DNA of 64,000 nt from Utricularia gibba (lineage: Eukaryota > Streptophyta > Magnoliopsida > Lamiales > Lentibulariaceae), in assembly GCA_002189035.1 (NCBI GenBank), contig NEEC01000007.1, positions 2,790,001 to 2,854,000 on the forward strand, given 5' to 3'. Positions 47,401 through 60,602 of this stretch are shown piece by piece. A program made the position numbers and the translations under genes. The notes under the pieces are model-generated. The model searched no databases. It had not been told where the DNA came from and saw nothing but the letters and a program-made list of their open reading frames with translations. Numbering within the stretch: position 1 is the stretch's first letter; each line of letters opens with the position of its first letter.

Positions 47401-50400
47401 TGGTACCAGAAGGAGGGCAAGGCTGTTGGCAATGACAGGAAATAGTGGAAGAGGTTTTTCTCATCATGTGCATTCTAGAAATTGAGATTTTTACTTATTG
47501 GAGCAGCATTGTGATACTTTAGAAGCACAACTCAATCAAATGATCACGAACATGAAACAATTGGTATTGCAACAAGCTCGTATTCTAGTAGTCCCTCATT
47601 GGGTACCATCTTTGAGTGAATAAGAACACTTTTCATCTAGTAAATTTGAAGCCAAGAGAGATCATTGGTGGGGTATTCAATCTCACAGTATCAACAATGA
47701 TGTGGATTGTCAATGGAAGAATAGTTTTAAAATTGAAATTCTTGAATTTTCTGGAACATTATAGAACGAGGAGTTTTTTGATTGGTTAGCCACTGTTGAA
47801 GAAGCCCTTAATTTTAAGAACATACCGAACAATCACATGATAGCCTTTGTTGCTACAAAATTTCAAGAACCAGCTTCAAGATGGGCAAATGAAAACTACA
47901 AAGTTGAGAGAAGATTAAGAAGTCTCTCAAAAAGCAATTTCTTTTCTAAAATATCAAAGAATTTTATTTCAACAATCCCAGAGTTTAAGACAATGTCCGA
48001 CGCTATGGAAGAGCATGTCAGAGATTTCTATCAATTAATTGCTCGAGTTGATCTTCAGGAGACCGACGATCAACTTCTAGAGTGATACATTTCCAACCTT
48101 TCCCCTCTTATTTAAGATGTTCTGAATTTGTTTGATCCCTTGTTAATTGAAAAGCTTACCAATGTGTTTTAGTGGTAAAAATACGATGGAAAAAGGAGGA
48201 CTCACATTCAAGCAGTCCTACCGTTAGTACTCCCTCACCAACCAAAGAACCATTTTCCTTTTCTATGGTAAATCCATCGGTGACCCATCCAATCGTAAAT
48301 GAACTCCTAGTTTAAAGTGCTATACATGTCAGTTTGACCATAAACAAGTAGAGTGTAAGAAGTTTGGAAAACTAACTATGAAGGTTGAGAATGTTGAGGG
48401 ATTTGAGGATGATGACGAGGATGTTCGCTTTTCCAATTTATTTGAAGAAGCTATTGAGGAAGAATTTGTGAGTGGCGATGTGGTGGTGGGTGAAGTGGCA
48501 ACTTTGTTTAGCTTCAATTGCTTATAGTAACAACTTATAGTTGAAAAATAATATGGTTCAAATTACTTGTACAATAAAGAGAAAGATTTGTAGAGTAGTG
48601 ATTGATTTCAAATTGGAAGATGCTGTTTCGAAATTGGCATTAGAGTGTGAGTTTCATACGAAGTCGTACCATATTGCTTGGTTAGAAAAGCGAGAAGTTC
48701 TCAAGGTAGATAAGTGGACTCATGTTACATTCTCTATTGAAAAGGTCTTTAAGGATGAAATTTGGTGTGATATGATCAAGATGGATCTATGTCATTTACT
48801 CTTGAGCCGACCTTGGAAGTATGATCGCAATATAATGCTTACTGGGCAAGCAAATACTTATTCATTCTCATTTCGGGGCACCAAAGTGGTATTGTTACCA
48901 AACCGACCAAATTCAAATGACATTATTGTTTCTGTGAACTTGTTCCTTGGCAGGCAACTTATTGAGGAGATTGGAGGCTCTATAGCTGTGTTACTAATGA
49001 CTAAGTAGTTGAAATCGCCACAAACAAAATATCCAGATGATACAAAAGAGATATTAGATACCTTTTTTAAGGTCTTCTCGACTAAACTCCTTGATGTTTA
49101 TCCCTCTTGCATGATATTTAACACCATATTGATCTTGTCTCAGGTTTATCTTTACCCAATAGAACCCATTATCGTATGAGTCTTAGGGAACATCAAGAAC
49201 TTCGAAAGCAAGTTAAAGTCTTGTTAAGGGCTACATTCGAGAAAGTTTGAGTCTATGTGTTATCTTTGCCATCTTGATATCCAAGAAAGATGACACTTGG
49301 AGGATGTGTGTTGATATTCGAATTATCAACAAGATCACTATCAAATATCATTTTTTCTATTTTGACGTTAAATGATCTTTTGGACCAAATTCATGGAATC
49401 AAGGTTATTATACACACTAGGTTTAAAGAGTAGATATAATTGGATAAGAATCTGCCTGGGGACAAATACAAGTACTTTCATGCGTGCAATGAATCAGCTA
49501 TTTCTTCTTTTTATTGGTTGTTTCTAAATTGTTTATTTCGATGACATGCTAATCTTTAGTTGATAGTGATTCTTTCAAACACCATGTTCAAGAGGTTCAT
49601 AGAGTTCTCAAATAAGGATAGTTTTTTGGTTCTCCTCACAAGTGTATCTTCATTGTTCCCAAGGTGATATTCTTAGGATATATCATTTATGGTTATGCAT
49701 TGAAAATGGTTCTCACAAAGGTGTGTGCATTCTAGGCATGACTATCACCCTCAACACTTATGAAAATTTGATGTTTTCATGATCTAGCATCTTTTCATTG
49801 ATGGTTTTTTCCTCATTTTAGCTCTCTTATGGCGTCGATGACTGATTGCATAAAAGGAAGCTCCTTTATTTGAACCATAGTAGTTGAAGATGCATTTCAA
49901 TGACTAAAGAATATTCTTATGACACCTCATGTGCTCATCTTTCCAAACTTTCTCAATCATTCGAGCTGCACTGTGATGCATCAATGTCTGGAGTTGGCAC
50001 TATCCCAAGTCAGGCAGGCTGTTGAATTGCATATTTTAGTGAGAAGGTGGGCATCGAAAAGTCTAATTACTCCACCTATGATCTAGAGTTGTTTTCGTTG
50101 GATCAAACTATCAAACATTGGTGACATTATTTGTTACAACAAGATTTCATCTTATGGACTGATCATGATTCACTAAAGCATTTGAAGTCATAGGATAAGG
50201 TTTCACCTCATCATGTTAAGTGATTTTCGTACCTACAACAGTTTACGTGGTCTATCAAGCACAAGAATGAGTGTCAAAATCGAGCAACTGATGCACTAAG
50301 TCGTAAACAATCTTGTTTGTTCATATTGAAGATAACTGTTGTTGGCTTCGAGATCCTAACATCTCTCAATGCTATGGATCCTTACTCTCCTTTGTGATGG

Positions 50401-52010
50401 AAGGCCTAACCGGTGGATTTCCTACTGATTATACCTTGTTGAATGAGAATTTATTCAAGGGCTATCGATTTTGTATACTAGACTCTAGCCTATGTCTTCA
50501 TCTAATTCATGAGGTACATAGTGAGAGGCATGTAGGTTGATACCGTACACTATTCTCACTAAGAATCTGTTAAGTGTCAATTAAGTGTTTATTATATGTT
50601 ATTACGTGTTGGATTAGGATAAATCACCCAAATTAGGAGTCATATTAATAAGTATTTGATTTTATTAAAAAATTCTATTTTTGTATTATGAATATATTTT
50701 TATTGTCTTTTTTATGCACTTTGTTGTTAACAGTTAGTCATAGAGTGTTGCAAATGACTTGTAAGAAATCAGACACTGATGTTTCATGACTTGTACGCGA
50801 AGTAGATCAATTATAGGTAGAAGACTGATATTATTCAAGGCTCTTGACTTATGGCATGTCAAAATCTATAATAATGATTGAGCGTTTACTTGCATGCATG
50901 GGAAACCTGGTTGTGCACACAAGACAGAAAGAATGATGAAATGAGAGTTAAAAAAGTTAATGAACATGGGGAGTGACTTAAAAAAAACTTGTAACACTTA
51001 TTTTCAATTTTTTTTTCTGCACTTTGTTCTCGTACTTGAACTTTGAGTTCTTCCTCTCCACCAAGGGAGGAAGAACACTTTACCTTTTAGTTTTGTTTTT
51101 TGTTTTCATGATTATTGGTGGCTGAACCTTTTTAGTTTTTACGAAGAGATGAAATTTCATTCCATGTCTTAAGCATTAATATTGATTCTTTATTGAATTT
51201 CTTCCGAATATCACATATTTCCACGCGTTCTTTTAAATTAAAATTAAAATACCCTGAGATCAATACTCATATTACGTTTATTTGTGTTTTACGTTCTTTT
51301 AAATTAAAATTTATTGAAAAAACGACACACAACCGAATCTCTATTATTGGCTTGGGGCACGACATGTGATGAAGCTTAATCAACGGTGTCATATTTGTCA
51401 ATGTGCTAAGGGTGACTCTTCGAATGTAGGATTATATTTGACTTTACCGATTCCAGCCAATCATGGATAGACTTGAGTATGGATTTTGTGTTGGGTTTAC
51501 CACATACAGTTCACGACTTTGACTCTATTTTTATCGTGTTGGATCATTTTTTATAAAATGGTGCATTTTATCCCTTACAAGAAAACCACAGACCCAAGCA
51601 GATGACTTTGTTAAGGCTCTACAATTTGTCCATCTCTAGGTTATTGGGAACTTACATGCCATTAATGAATTTTATAAGGGTGCTGCTAATTATTCTTGTT
51701 ACCTTGTGGATTTGAAGGTTGTGATTTAGTGTGGATTTTGATAACCAAGAATAGGTATCCAACACATGATTATTATAAGCTTGCATTCAAGAAGGTGGAA
51801 CCGGTTGAAATTGTTGCCAAGATCAACGCTAATACTTACCAAGTGAAATTACCACCAAGTTTTAAGATGTCAAATATCTTCAATGTTCAACATATGTTCC
51901 CATATCACCCCCTCCATCGAGAGTCGGATGCCTCTTCACCCAAGGAGAATGATGCGGCATATATTGAGCCTCCTTGGCAGCCCAACACCATGACATCATG
52001 AACCAATTAG
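47401..52010 (+). mobile_element. Decayed Ty3/gypsy LTR retrotransposon, internal region
   Basis: Remnants follow gypsy order on the plus strand. A gag-like part at 47690-48085 (FFDWLATVEEALNF, FVATKFQEPASRWANEN). A CCHC knuckle CYTCQFDHKQVEC at 48318-48356. A protease-like part at 48541-49008 with CHLLLSRPWKYDRN. Reverse transcriptase pieces from 49130 ([31 protein letters not shown]). RNase H pieces at 49960-50310 (ELHCDASMSGVGT, then ATDALSRKQS). An integrase HHCC piece at 51340-51420 (CHICQCAKG) and the C-terminal part at 51700-51950 (YQVKLPPSFKMSNIFNVQHMFPYHP). Many stops and frameshifts break every domain, so it is inactive. A foreign stretch interrupts it at about 50567-51340. A recognisable 3' LTR is missing; the element stops about 850 bases before eIF4A. 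Confidence 0.88.
50567..51340. mobile_element. Nested LTR-like insertion in the gypsy element
   Basis: The gypsy frame stops after HEVHSERHVG (about 50540) and resumes at YYWLGARHV (about 51335), so about 780 bases are foreign. The insert begins near TGTTAAGTGTCAATTAAG and ends near AAACGACACACAACC. The pentamer GAATC flanks both ends, at 50562-50566 and again just after the insert, and may be the target-site duplication. A diverged relative occupies about 62664-63712, sharing TATTAAAAAATT-like and AAATTAAAATTTATTGA...AAACGAC(A/G)CACA sequence. It is probably a solo LTR. The exact ends are uncertain. Confidence 0.5.
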
Positions 52011-52856
52011 CAGCTCACGAGAGAGTCGATGGTAGACTCTTATAACATTATCTTATTAGAAAATTAGGGGTTGCATTTCTCAAAATATGGGGAAAAAGGG
52101 ATAAGGAAAATGGGCCCGGGTTATGTGAACAAGAACCGTTTGGGCCAACGTGGAGAGCACCATTTGGCCCAATTTCATGCAGATATGGATACGGCGCCGT
52201 TTCGTGAACATGAGAACGAAGAATTCCGCGGAATGAGACAGTGGGCAGGGCCTCAACCCTAGCCGCTGAAAGTGCTTAGCAAATATCCGTAACTCTCTCT
52301 TCAACTCCGCGGCGTAGATCCGGGGAGTCGTGGCAAAACTTCATTTCGGAAGCTTTCTCGTCGATTGCTTCCTCATTTCACTACATTCTTCAACAAGATC
52401 TTTCTCTCGGTTTGTGCTTTTATCTGGTTTGTCGAATCCTCATTTCTCCTGATGTGCCTGCATCTGTCTGTTGATGTTTGATCGGCCAATCGTAATGGGT
52501 TTCTTTTTTTCAAGATCTTTTCGTTAATCGAATCGTGATACCGCTTCCTTTCGTAATCATGTCGGTCTTTTTTCAGTTTGAGCGCCTGAGGCGTCTTTTC
52601 TTTGCTTAGGAAAGTATGTTTGCTTTCGTTGTTCTACGTTTGTATGCCCTCTCCTTGTGTAATTGCTACATGGAGTGAGATGAAATCCATAATGTTTTAG
52701 TGATATTATTTGAAATACTATTTCACTGGAATAACCACAGTAGTTATCACGCTTGTTTTTATGTTCTGTAGTTAGAAGGGGCGAACTTTTTTTTTTCTCC
52801 GTGGAATTGGATACTTTGCTAGTGTATTTGTATTAATATATGATACTTTTTCAGTC
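52011..52856 (+). promoter_or_regulatory. eIF4A promoter and 5' leader region
   Basis: Between the end of the gypsy remnant and the eIF4A start codon. A CAACCCTAGC telo-box-like motif lies at 52255-52264. The ATG follows directly after TTTTCAG, so the first coding exon begins with an acceptor site and there must be at least one upstream non-coding exon, probably at about 52270-52420, with a long leader intron. Such leader introns are usual for plant eIF4A genes. Confidence 0.55.
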
Positions 52857-54423
52857 ATGGCTGGACTGGCACCGGAAGGCTCCCAATTTGATGCTCGGCA
52901 GTTTGATGCGAAAATGAATGAATTGTTAGTTACTTTCTGTTATGGCCGTAAGCAAGCTTGGCCACATACGGCAGGTGTTTGTTGTTGATCTGAATTTTTA
53001 AATTTTTACTGTAGACTCGGCAGCGATGCAGATGATTTTTTTACAAGTTATGATGAGGTTTATGATAGTTTTGATGCAATGGGTCTGCAAGAAAACCTTC
53101 TCAGGGGAATTTATGCTTACGGTACATCAATCTGCATCTATTCTTACAATTACGGTTACTGCTTGACCACCATTTCTATATTTGATAGCCAACATTTGAT
53201 CTTTGAAAACTATTTTGGTAAGGTTTTGAGAAGCCTTCTGCAATTCAGCAGAGAGGTATTGTGCCCTTCTGCAAGGGCCTTGATGTGATTCAGCAGGCTC
53301 AATCTGGAACTGGGAAGACTGCAACGTTTTGTTCTGGAATTTTACAGCAGCTGGACTATAGTCTTGTGGAGTGCCAGGCGTTGGTTTTGGCCCCTACTCG
53401 TGAGCTCGCCCAACAGATCGAGAAGGTCATGCGTGCTCTTGGTGATTACCTTGGTGTCAAAGTCCATGCGTGTGTTGGAGGAACTAGTGTTCGTGAAGAT
53501 CAGCGCATTCTTTCAAGCGGTGTTCATGTTGTTGTTGGTACCCCGGTCGTGTTTTTGACATGTTGAGAAGGCAATCACTGCGTCCAGATTACATTAAGAT
53601 GTTTGTGTTGGATGAGGCTGACGAAATGCTCTCCAGGGGTTTCAAGGACCAGGTAAATATGTTTCATTAATTTTTCCTTTGTGCTGGTGTGTCTCCCATG
53701 CATCAAGCTTCAACTAATTCGTATTTGGCCTCGGAACTGATTGTATCTCTTGGATGATTAATGTTTTTCTTTATTTTTTTGTCTCAGATCTATGATATCT
53801 TCCAGTTGTTGCCACCGAAGATCCAAGTTGGTGTGTTTTCTGCAACTATGCCACCTGAGGCGCTTGAAATCACCAGGAAATTTATGAATAAGCCTGTCCG
53901 CATTCTCGTCAAACGTGATGAGCTGACCCTTGAAGGTATCAAGCAGTTTTATGTGAATGTTGATCAAGATCAGTGGAAGCTGGAGACCCTGTGCGATCTC
54001 TACGAGACTCTGGCGATCACTCAGAGTGTCATCTTTGTGAACACCAGGCGCAAGGTGGACTGGCTCACCGACAACATGCGCAGCCGTGACCACACCGTCT
54101 CAGCCACTCACGGAGACATGGACCAGAACACCAGAGACATTATCATGAGAGAATTCAGATCCGGTTCGTCTCGTGTTCTCATCACAACCGATCTCCTGGC
54201 CCGTGGTATCGATGTTCAGCAGGTGTCGCTTGTCATCAACTATGATCTTCCCACCCAACCTGAGAACTATCTTCACCGCATTGGAAGAAGTGGAAGGTTT
54301 GGAAGGAAGGGCGTGGCAATCAACTTTGTGACCAAGGATGACGAGCGCATGCTTTTCGACATCCAAAAGTTCTACAACGTCGTCATTGAAGAGCTTCCAG
54401 CCAATGTTGCAGATCTCCTGTGA
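52857..54423 (+). CDS. EIF4A: Eukaryotic initiation factor 4A (frame break in exon 3)
   Basis: DEAD-box RNA helicase that unwinds mRNA leaders as part of eIF4F. Exons 52857-52924, 53015-53121, 53223-53652 and 53788-54423. All family motifs are there: [12 protein letters not shown] (Q motif), AQSGTGKT (I), PTRELAQQ (Ia), DEADEM (II), SAT (III), VIFVNTRRK (IV), ARGIDVQQ (V) and HRIGRSGR (VI), ending [10 protein letters not shown]. Within exon 3 the frame breaks at the C-run 53541-53544: the codons for GTP are followed by those for [10 protein letters not shown] in the next frame, one base being missing. The exons sum to 1,241 bases; with the missing base the length is 413 residues, exactly the standard for plant eIF4A. 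As read, the product would stop soon after motif Ib. A sequence error is the likelier cause; a recent pseudogene is the alternative. Confidence 0.94.
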
Positions 54424-57400
54424 TGCATTAGCATTCGGCACTTGCTTGTTTTGTTTTCCAGTAAATCATTGGGTTTTTGTTTGTGAATTCCCAGGTTCCC
54501 ATTAAACATCTTTTTGTTTGGGTTCTGTTGTATGTGTCACTTATTAGAAATAACCTTCTTTTAAATGCGTAAAGCACTAGTGCTCAATGAGGTCCTGTCC
54601 AATACTAGCACAGGATCTGGAACAAACAAGTAGATCCAACGAATGTGACGGGTATATTTTGGATTGGTTCGAGTAGATCAAGTAAAACATGAGTTTTGAC
54701 GAGACTTTAATGATGTCATTATATAATATTTATATAATATAAATACAATAGTATGACCACTTAACAAATATATACATAAAAATTAATATTAATATATATG
54801 CACTCTTTTTAAATTAATTATATAATTAAACCCTCATAAATAAATTTAAATATACACTCAATATTCAATATAATATAATTAAATATGATTAATATAACTA
54901 ATATACATAATAAATTGGAGTATTTATATCATTTTATGAAAAAAAAATTAAATATTCTTTGAAATTCATTTTTCTTACGTTCTTGTTGATTCAATGATAC
55001 AGAGGAGTCGAAATTCAATTATTGTGGATGTTCTTGTTAGAGCATCTATACTCATTTCTAAAAATGCCGATATGGCATTTTTGAAAATGGTATAAAAAAT
55101 TATGAAAATAAGTAAATTTGTTTTTACTTTCTTCAGGAAACGTAAATGAAAAATGTTCATTTACTTTTGGAAATGGTTTAAAAACAAGACATCACATGTT
55201 ATTCTAAATCTTTATTTTAATATTATTTAATATTATACTTTAGAAATGGATACAAATGTAAAGTAAACTTAATAAATGAAACTCAATTTTTTAAAAATGA
55301 TATTGGTAAAGATGATTTTAGAAGCATATGGTGAAGTGGAATTGGTTTGAAGTTATGTCCTTACGTTACATCCATCGATGATCTATATGGTTGTGAATCA
55401 CTTAAAGTTATGTATTCTTCCATATGATGAATTCTATGTTCATATATTTTCTTCTTCCTTTATTCGTATTCCTGAAAAATTATTTAGTACAATAAAGTCC
55501 ATCGAAAGCATGTTTAACATATTGTGGATCAACACGAAAAACCACTAGTGATAAAAGGCCAATGTTTTTTAGTTGTGATTGATATAATTGGCTTGAATAT
55601 GTATTTAATAAACAACATAGAATATGCATTGGATTGACTAATATTAGTTGTTTTATATCAATATACTTGCAAATCTATTCATACAAAATAATTTGTATAT
55701 CATTAATATTGTATTTAAAATAATAAAAAAAAGTTTTAATTTGAGAAATTATTTTTTATATATGATAACATAGTATATTGTGATTTTGTCATTTGGTACA
55801 AGCACAATTATGTTCTCCAATTCTAATAAAACACATTTTCCAAGCCATTCTTACAAAAGGGTTGTGACATGAAGTACTTTTATCGACGATCATAAATTTT
55901 GACGTTTGTATCTATCATTGTTCTGTCTTATCGTTTTAATAAAATTTCAATTTTTTTGCTACGTAATTTGTTTTGGCTCTATATATTAAAAATCTTTTCA
56001 ACACTTTAAATAGATGATGTTGACTACATGTGATACACAAATTTTTAGTTTAAAATCTTTCATTTAAAATAATATTGATATAATACTTAAGTTAGTATTA
56101 ATGACATACATCTAAAAATACATAATGTATTAGTTATATTTAATTTGTTATCAAAATATCATATCTATCATTTTACTTGATTTCTTGTACAAAGTCTATT
56201 TTTATACAAGAATTGCTTGTAAATATTTCATGCCCGAAAATTAAGATTTTTAATGTTGGTTATATATTTATCAAATTTGTCAATATAACTTGTATACACC
56301 ATCTTATTGAATCAATCTTTAACTCTAGAAGTTTTAAATTTATCTATGAGGTTTACTCGTAAATATCGAATACAATATCGATGATATACAAGTCGTGCTC
56401 CTTTTATTATTGATTTACATTAATCACATATTAGCCAGTTTAACTTATTCAATGCAATATAAATATTGATGTGCTGCATTAATCAATGTCATGATTCATC
56501 TGTTTCCTAATCTATAACAGCGAGATAAGGGGTAAAAACTTTCAAAGTGGTGTAAGTGTCATTGCAATAAGAAATTTATGTTTGTAACAAGAATATATTT
56601 GTGTTGCATCAATAGAGATAACAATGAGTGTATGTTGTTATGTACATATACATGTTCCAAATGTCCAAAATACATAATGCAATGTTTCAATATCTTGTTG
56701 ATGTCAATCATTATTCCTTAATTTTGAAACATTACTTTCTACAAAATAAAATGGAGACTCATAACTAACCCATTCAAAGTACCATAGAGTAATTAATTAA
56801 TGTAATTATATAATCAATTTCTTATTTAATTGATGTAATTATTGTAGATATTTTCGTTTCAAATCGACTTAAACATATGACTTAGCATTTTCTAAAATGT
56901 ATGTTACATTGATATTCTTGTAATTAAAAAATCTTCCCTCAAGACAATGACAACTATACGACTTAATAAGTTTATTCATCTTGTATCTAGTAATTTTTTG
57001 TATTGTACTACACGAATTCTCCATCTACATTGTTGTACTCCAAACATGTGATAACAAAGGTTTATAACTCTTGGGTCATTATCATGCATACCATATTTCT
57101 TGTCAAGTATGATTATATGATTATGTGTAGTATTGAAAAAAATTTCTTTATGTATATATAGTTGATTAATAGTAAATGTAGATTTATATTTTTTTTTCAT
57201 GTTTTTCTTCTTTTGGTTAAATAATATTTTTAATATTTGTATCATTTTACTAATCGAATTCATTTGTTCAAGTTCTGCTCTATGCACTTGATATTCATTA
57301 TCATAATTCTAATAAGTATCATCACCAAGATTTGAAGCTGTTCCAAACTCGTAATCTGCATATTTTCCTAATATACGAAATTTTAATTAGATTCATAGTA

Positions 57401-58160
57401 AATATTATAAATTAAAAGTATAATACATATCATATAATAGTAAAATTTTAAAAAATAATTATGTAATATACCTTCTTCACTTTATATTAAATATATTATA
57501 TCATCATTATATATAATATTAATATAGTTACTTGAAAAATTATTAAAATATCTTGAGGACTGTCCAAAATGATAAGGTGTAATTGATTTATTACAACTAA
57601 AATACAATTCCACAAGTAGAGTGATATAACTGGAAAAAAAACATAAGAAAGTTCTATTTGTAAATAATTAATATATATTATGTGGTATTAATTTTCTAAT
57701 AATAATATTGAACGGACATATTAAATATGTATGCATTAGAGTAGATTTCATAAAATGCAGATAATTCATTAATAATATCTTGTATTTCAATATTTATATC
57801 AAATTACTCAAATTATTCGGATATTGTATTGTAATTAGTAAAATTTCGTAATTAATATATCCTTAGATATATCAAGAAGAATTTGATAAATGAGAATAAT
57901 ATTTTGAATGAAACTATATTTATTTTATATTTTTTAAATGAATAATAATTGATATTATAATAATCGATCATGTATAATGAATATCTATGAAATAGAAATA
58001 ATAAATAATAAAAAATCATGTAAGTCGATAAAAACAATCTTTATATGGAAATTTCAAACACATCATATGAAAATCAAATAATTCACTTAAATAAATTTAA
58101 TTCAACATAATAAAATTTATTATTATATATTTCAAATTTTTTACAATAAATATATTGTCA
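54424..58160. other. AT-rich intergenic DNA
   Basis: The first 150 bases are the eIF4A 3' flank. The rest is AT-rich with no gene I can support. A minus-strand open frame at 56976-57287 is Lys/Ile/Asn-rich and of unknown meaning; decayed DNA-transposon sequence is possible but I could not match a family. Confidence 0.5.
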
Positions 58161-58169
58161 ACCAAAAAG

Positions 58170-58630
58170 ATTATTAACGATATTTCACATTGGTTATGGG
58201 TGGAGAAGAGGGACATCATTAAATAATACTCTCATAATCTTATATGAGACTCCAAAAAGAGAGAACATAAAACCGTGAGTGTTTGGTGCCCAAAGCAGAC
58301 AATATTATATAAAATAAGATATGCAGTAATATATGGTATTAAAATCAAATCCGAGTTAATGTTAATCGTGGAATGAGGAGATACTCAATAAGGATGCTGA
58401 GTGTCTAAAATAGATAGAATGTTAGATTAGAAGTGTGCTAGCAATATTTCATATTGATTACGAACGAGAAGGTGAACATATTTAAATAGAAAAATATTTT
58501 GTAATCTTGTATGAGAAACTTTTTCTGGAATGAAAGGATGTAAAACCATATGGATTTAGTGTTTGAAGCAAATAATATCATGTAATATAAGAATAAATCG
58601 TGATATATATTATTAAAATCAATCTAATGA
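58170..58630 (+). repeat. Dispersed repeat, two diverged tandem copies
   Basis: Two copies with starts about 262 bases apart (GATATTTCACATTGGTTA at 58179 and CAATATTTCATATTGATTA at 58442). Each continues through TAATCTT(A/G)TATGAGA, AAACC(G/A)T and AA(A/G)CA(G/A)A(C/T)AATAT. The same family appears at 21040-21430. Non-coding. Confidence 0.6.
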
Positions 58631-58999
58631 GAAATTATATTTAATTACATATATATATTGACTATAGATACAATCAATTTAAATAAAATGCATATATTAT
58701 TTTAATATTTATATAATCATTTGTTAAATAATTATATTTTTTTATCTATATTATATAAATATTATATAAGAGTGGTTGCATTCAAGCTTCATTAAAACTC
58801 ATATTTTACGCAACAATTGATCTACTCAATTTAAAATGTATCTAATGATCGAATGACACAATCAATAGTTAGCAATCATTCAAGTTATATATTATATTTT
58901 GATTAAATAATTATTATTTTTCAATTTTAAATTTGTATTACATTTTCATTCAATCTAAATAACATGTAGTATTCGAACGTTTTTTTTCTAGTATTGTGG

Positions 59000-60020
59000 C
59001 GAGATTTTTGGAGTACTAAATCAATATGTGCCACGTGGGGATGAAATCGGTTGGAGAGAGTATTTGGACGGTTATGACAATATTTAACAGGTCAATAGAC
59101 CATCAAGAATCAAAACTAGGCAACGATGGCCGTTTTTGACATAATCTAAAAAAGTAGGCGAATTAAAGGAATATCAAAACAATCAGTGGTTATCTATTAG
59201 TTGGATCACAGTATTGTTGTGTGCACTTTATATCAAACAATAAATTTGATCGTAAAAATCAAGAAATTAGATATTAAGATTTAATGTAGTTCACTTCAAA
59301 ATAAGTGCTACGCCCATATCCAAATCCGAGAAAAATTAATTATTTACCATAATGAATATAAAGAGATTTATCCTAGTAACTATCGAATTTTACCCTCTTT
59401 TTCTATCCTCTTCTCGAAAACTCTATTAGACAAGAAAACATGAATAAGAAAGAATAATATCTTTCTTCTTTATCTATTATACTCTCAGAAATTGAAAAAC
59501 TCACTCAAAACAACTCAAATGCTATGAACTCTTGTTGGTATTGAATCTCATCTCGTATGAGAAATTGAGTATTGACCTCAATTTATAAAAGTTAACCACC
59601 AACTCCCATGCCAATACTACTCACCAATCGTTTTTTTTTTTTTTTTATATGGGCCCCACATGGAGAGACCCATCAAGTATATTTACTGGACATAGAAAGT
59701 AGACGACACCAACAAAGTTTGATCGGATCGGCTCCACTTATAAATAGCAGTAAGTATGAGGAAAATAGGATTGTATTCTACACATTTAACTTGTATACTT
59801 CTCTTATTCTCTTAGTGAAATTTATTTTTTTCTGACGAGTTCCAACAACTCCGTAATTTTTCCCATTCTAGTGGTTTCCACGTAAAAGCTTATCTCCCTT
59901 TTTCCATATTTCGTATAAATCGATTGGCTCACAATCAATACAGACCGACACCATATCTGCACTCATCACCCGAAATTGATTCCTTTTATGATAGTGATTG
60001 CTAATTACAACATGGAAGTA
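59000..60020 (+). mobile_element. Copia-like LTR fragment
   Basis: A TATA box (TATAAATA, 59739-59746) in a context typical of plant copia LTRs is followed by a CT-rich leader and TTTTTCCCATTCTAGTGG leading into GGTTTCCACGTAAAA (59874-59888). The same order is seen at 34100-34610. No pol sequence is adjacent. Probably a solo LTR; borders unresolved. Confidence 0.45.
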
Positions 60021-60602
60021 TTTTACAACAAAAAGTGATTTGTCAATTTTGAATAATAAAATTAATTTTATTTGATTTTTTAAATAATAGATATAAATAG
60101 TAAAAAAATTAGGAATCAATTATATCATTTAAGTAAATAGTAAATATTATTTTTTCAGTTATTTCCAAAATAATATTAGTCGACCTTGCCATTAAAAATC
60201 GGAATTAGAAACCCAACTGACAAACAAGTTCAACCAGCATGAAACAATCAAAAACACCGCAGGAATCACGCAGGTGGATCTCCCACACGGGCCGTTTTCA
60301 GGCCTAATAAACAGGGTCCACATACTTACCGGGCCATAAGTCCGAGTTAAGATCATGTGTCAGCCCAATTAGTCAGTCACTCACATGAACCCTAAGTCGA
60401 TGAACATTTCATTAATTATTTTGTACACAATCACCATAACTTTTGATAGTTGCTTTCCTTTAGATCATCATAATCATAATCGTGGATAGTCGTGTGTCTG
60501 AGGAAAATGGTGGGCCCCGTTATTGCTTACCGAACATACAAAATCCACCATACACACACGAAAAGCACATCCATGTTACAGTGTTGCACAAAAAAATCCG
60601 CC

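Noticed and set aside
56976-57287. 103-codon minus-strand frame as a transposase piece
   Set aside because: Lys/Ile/Asn-rich sequence expected from AT-rich DNA; no motif of any transposase family.
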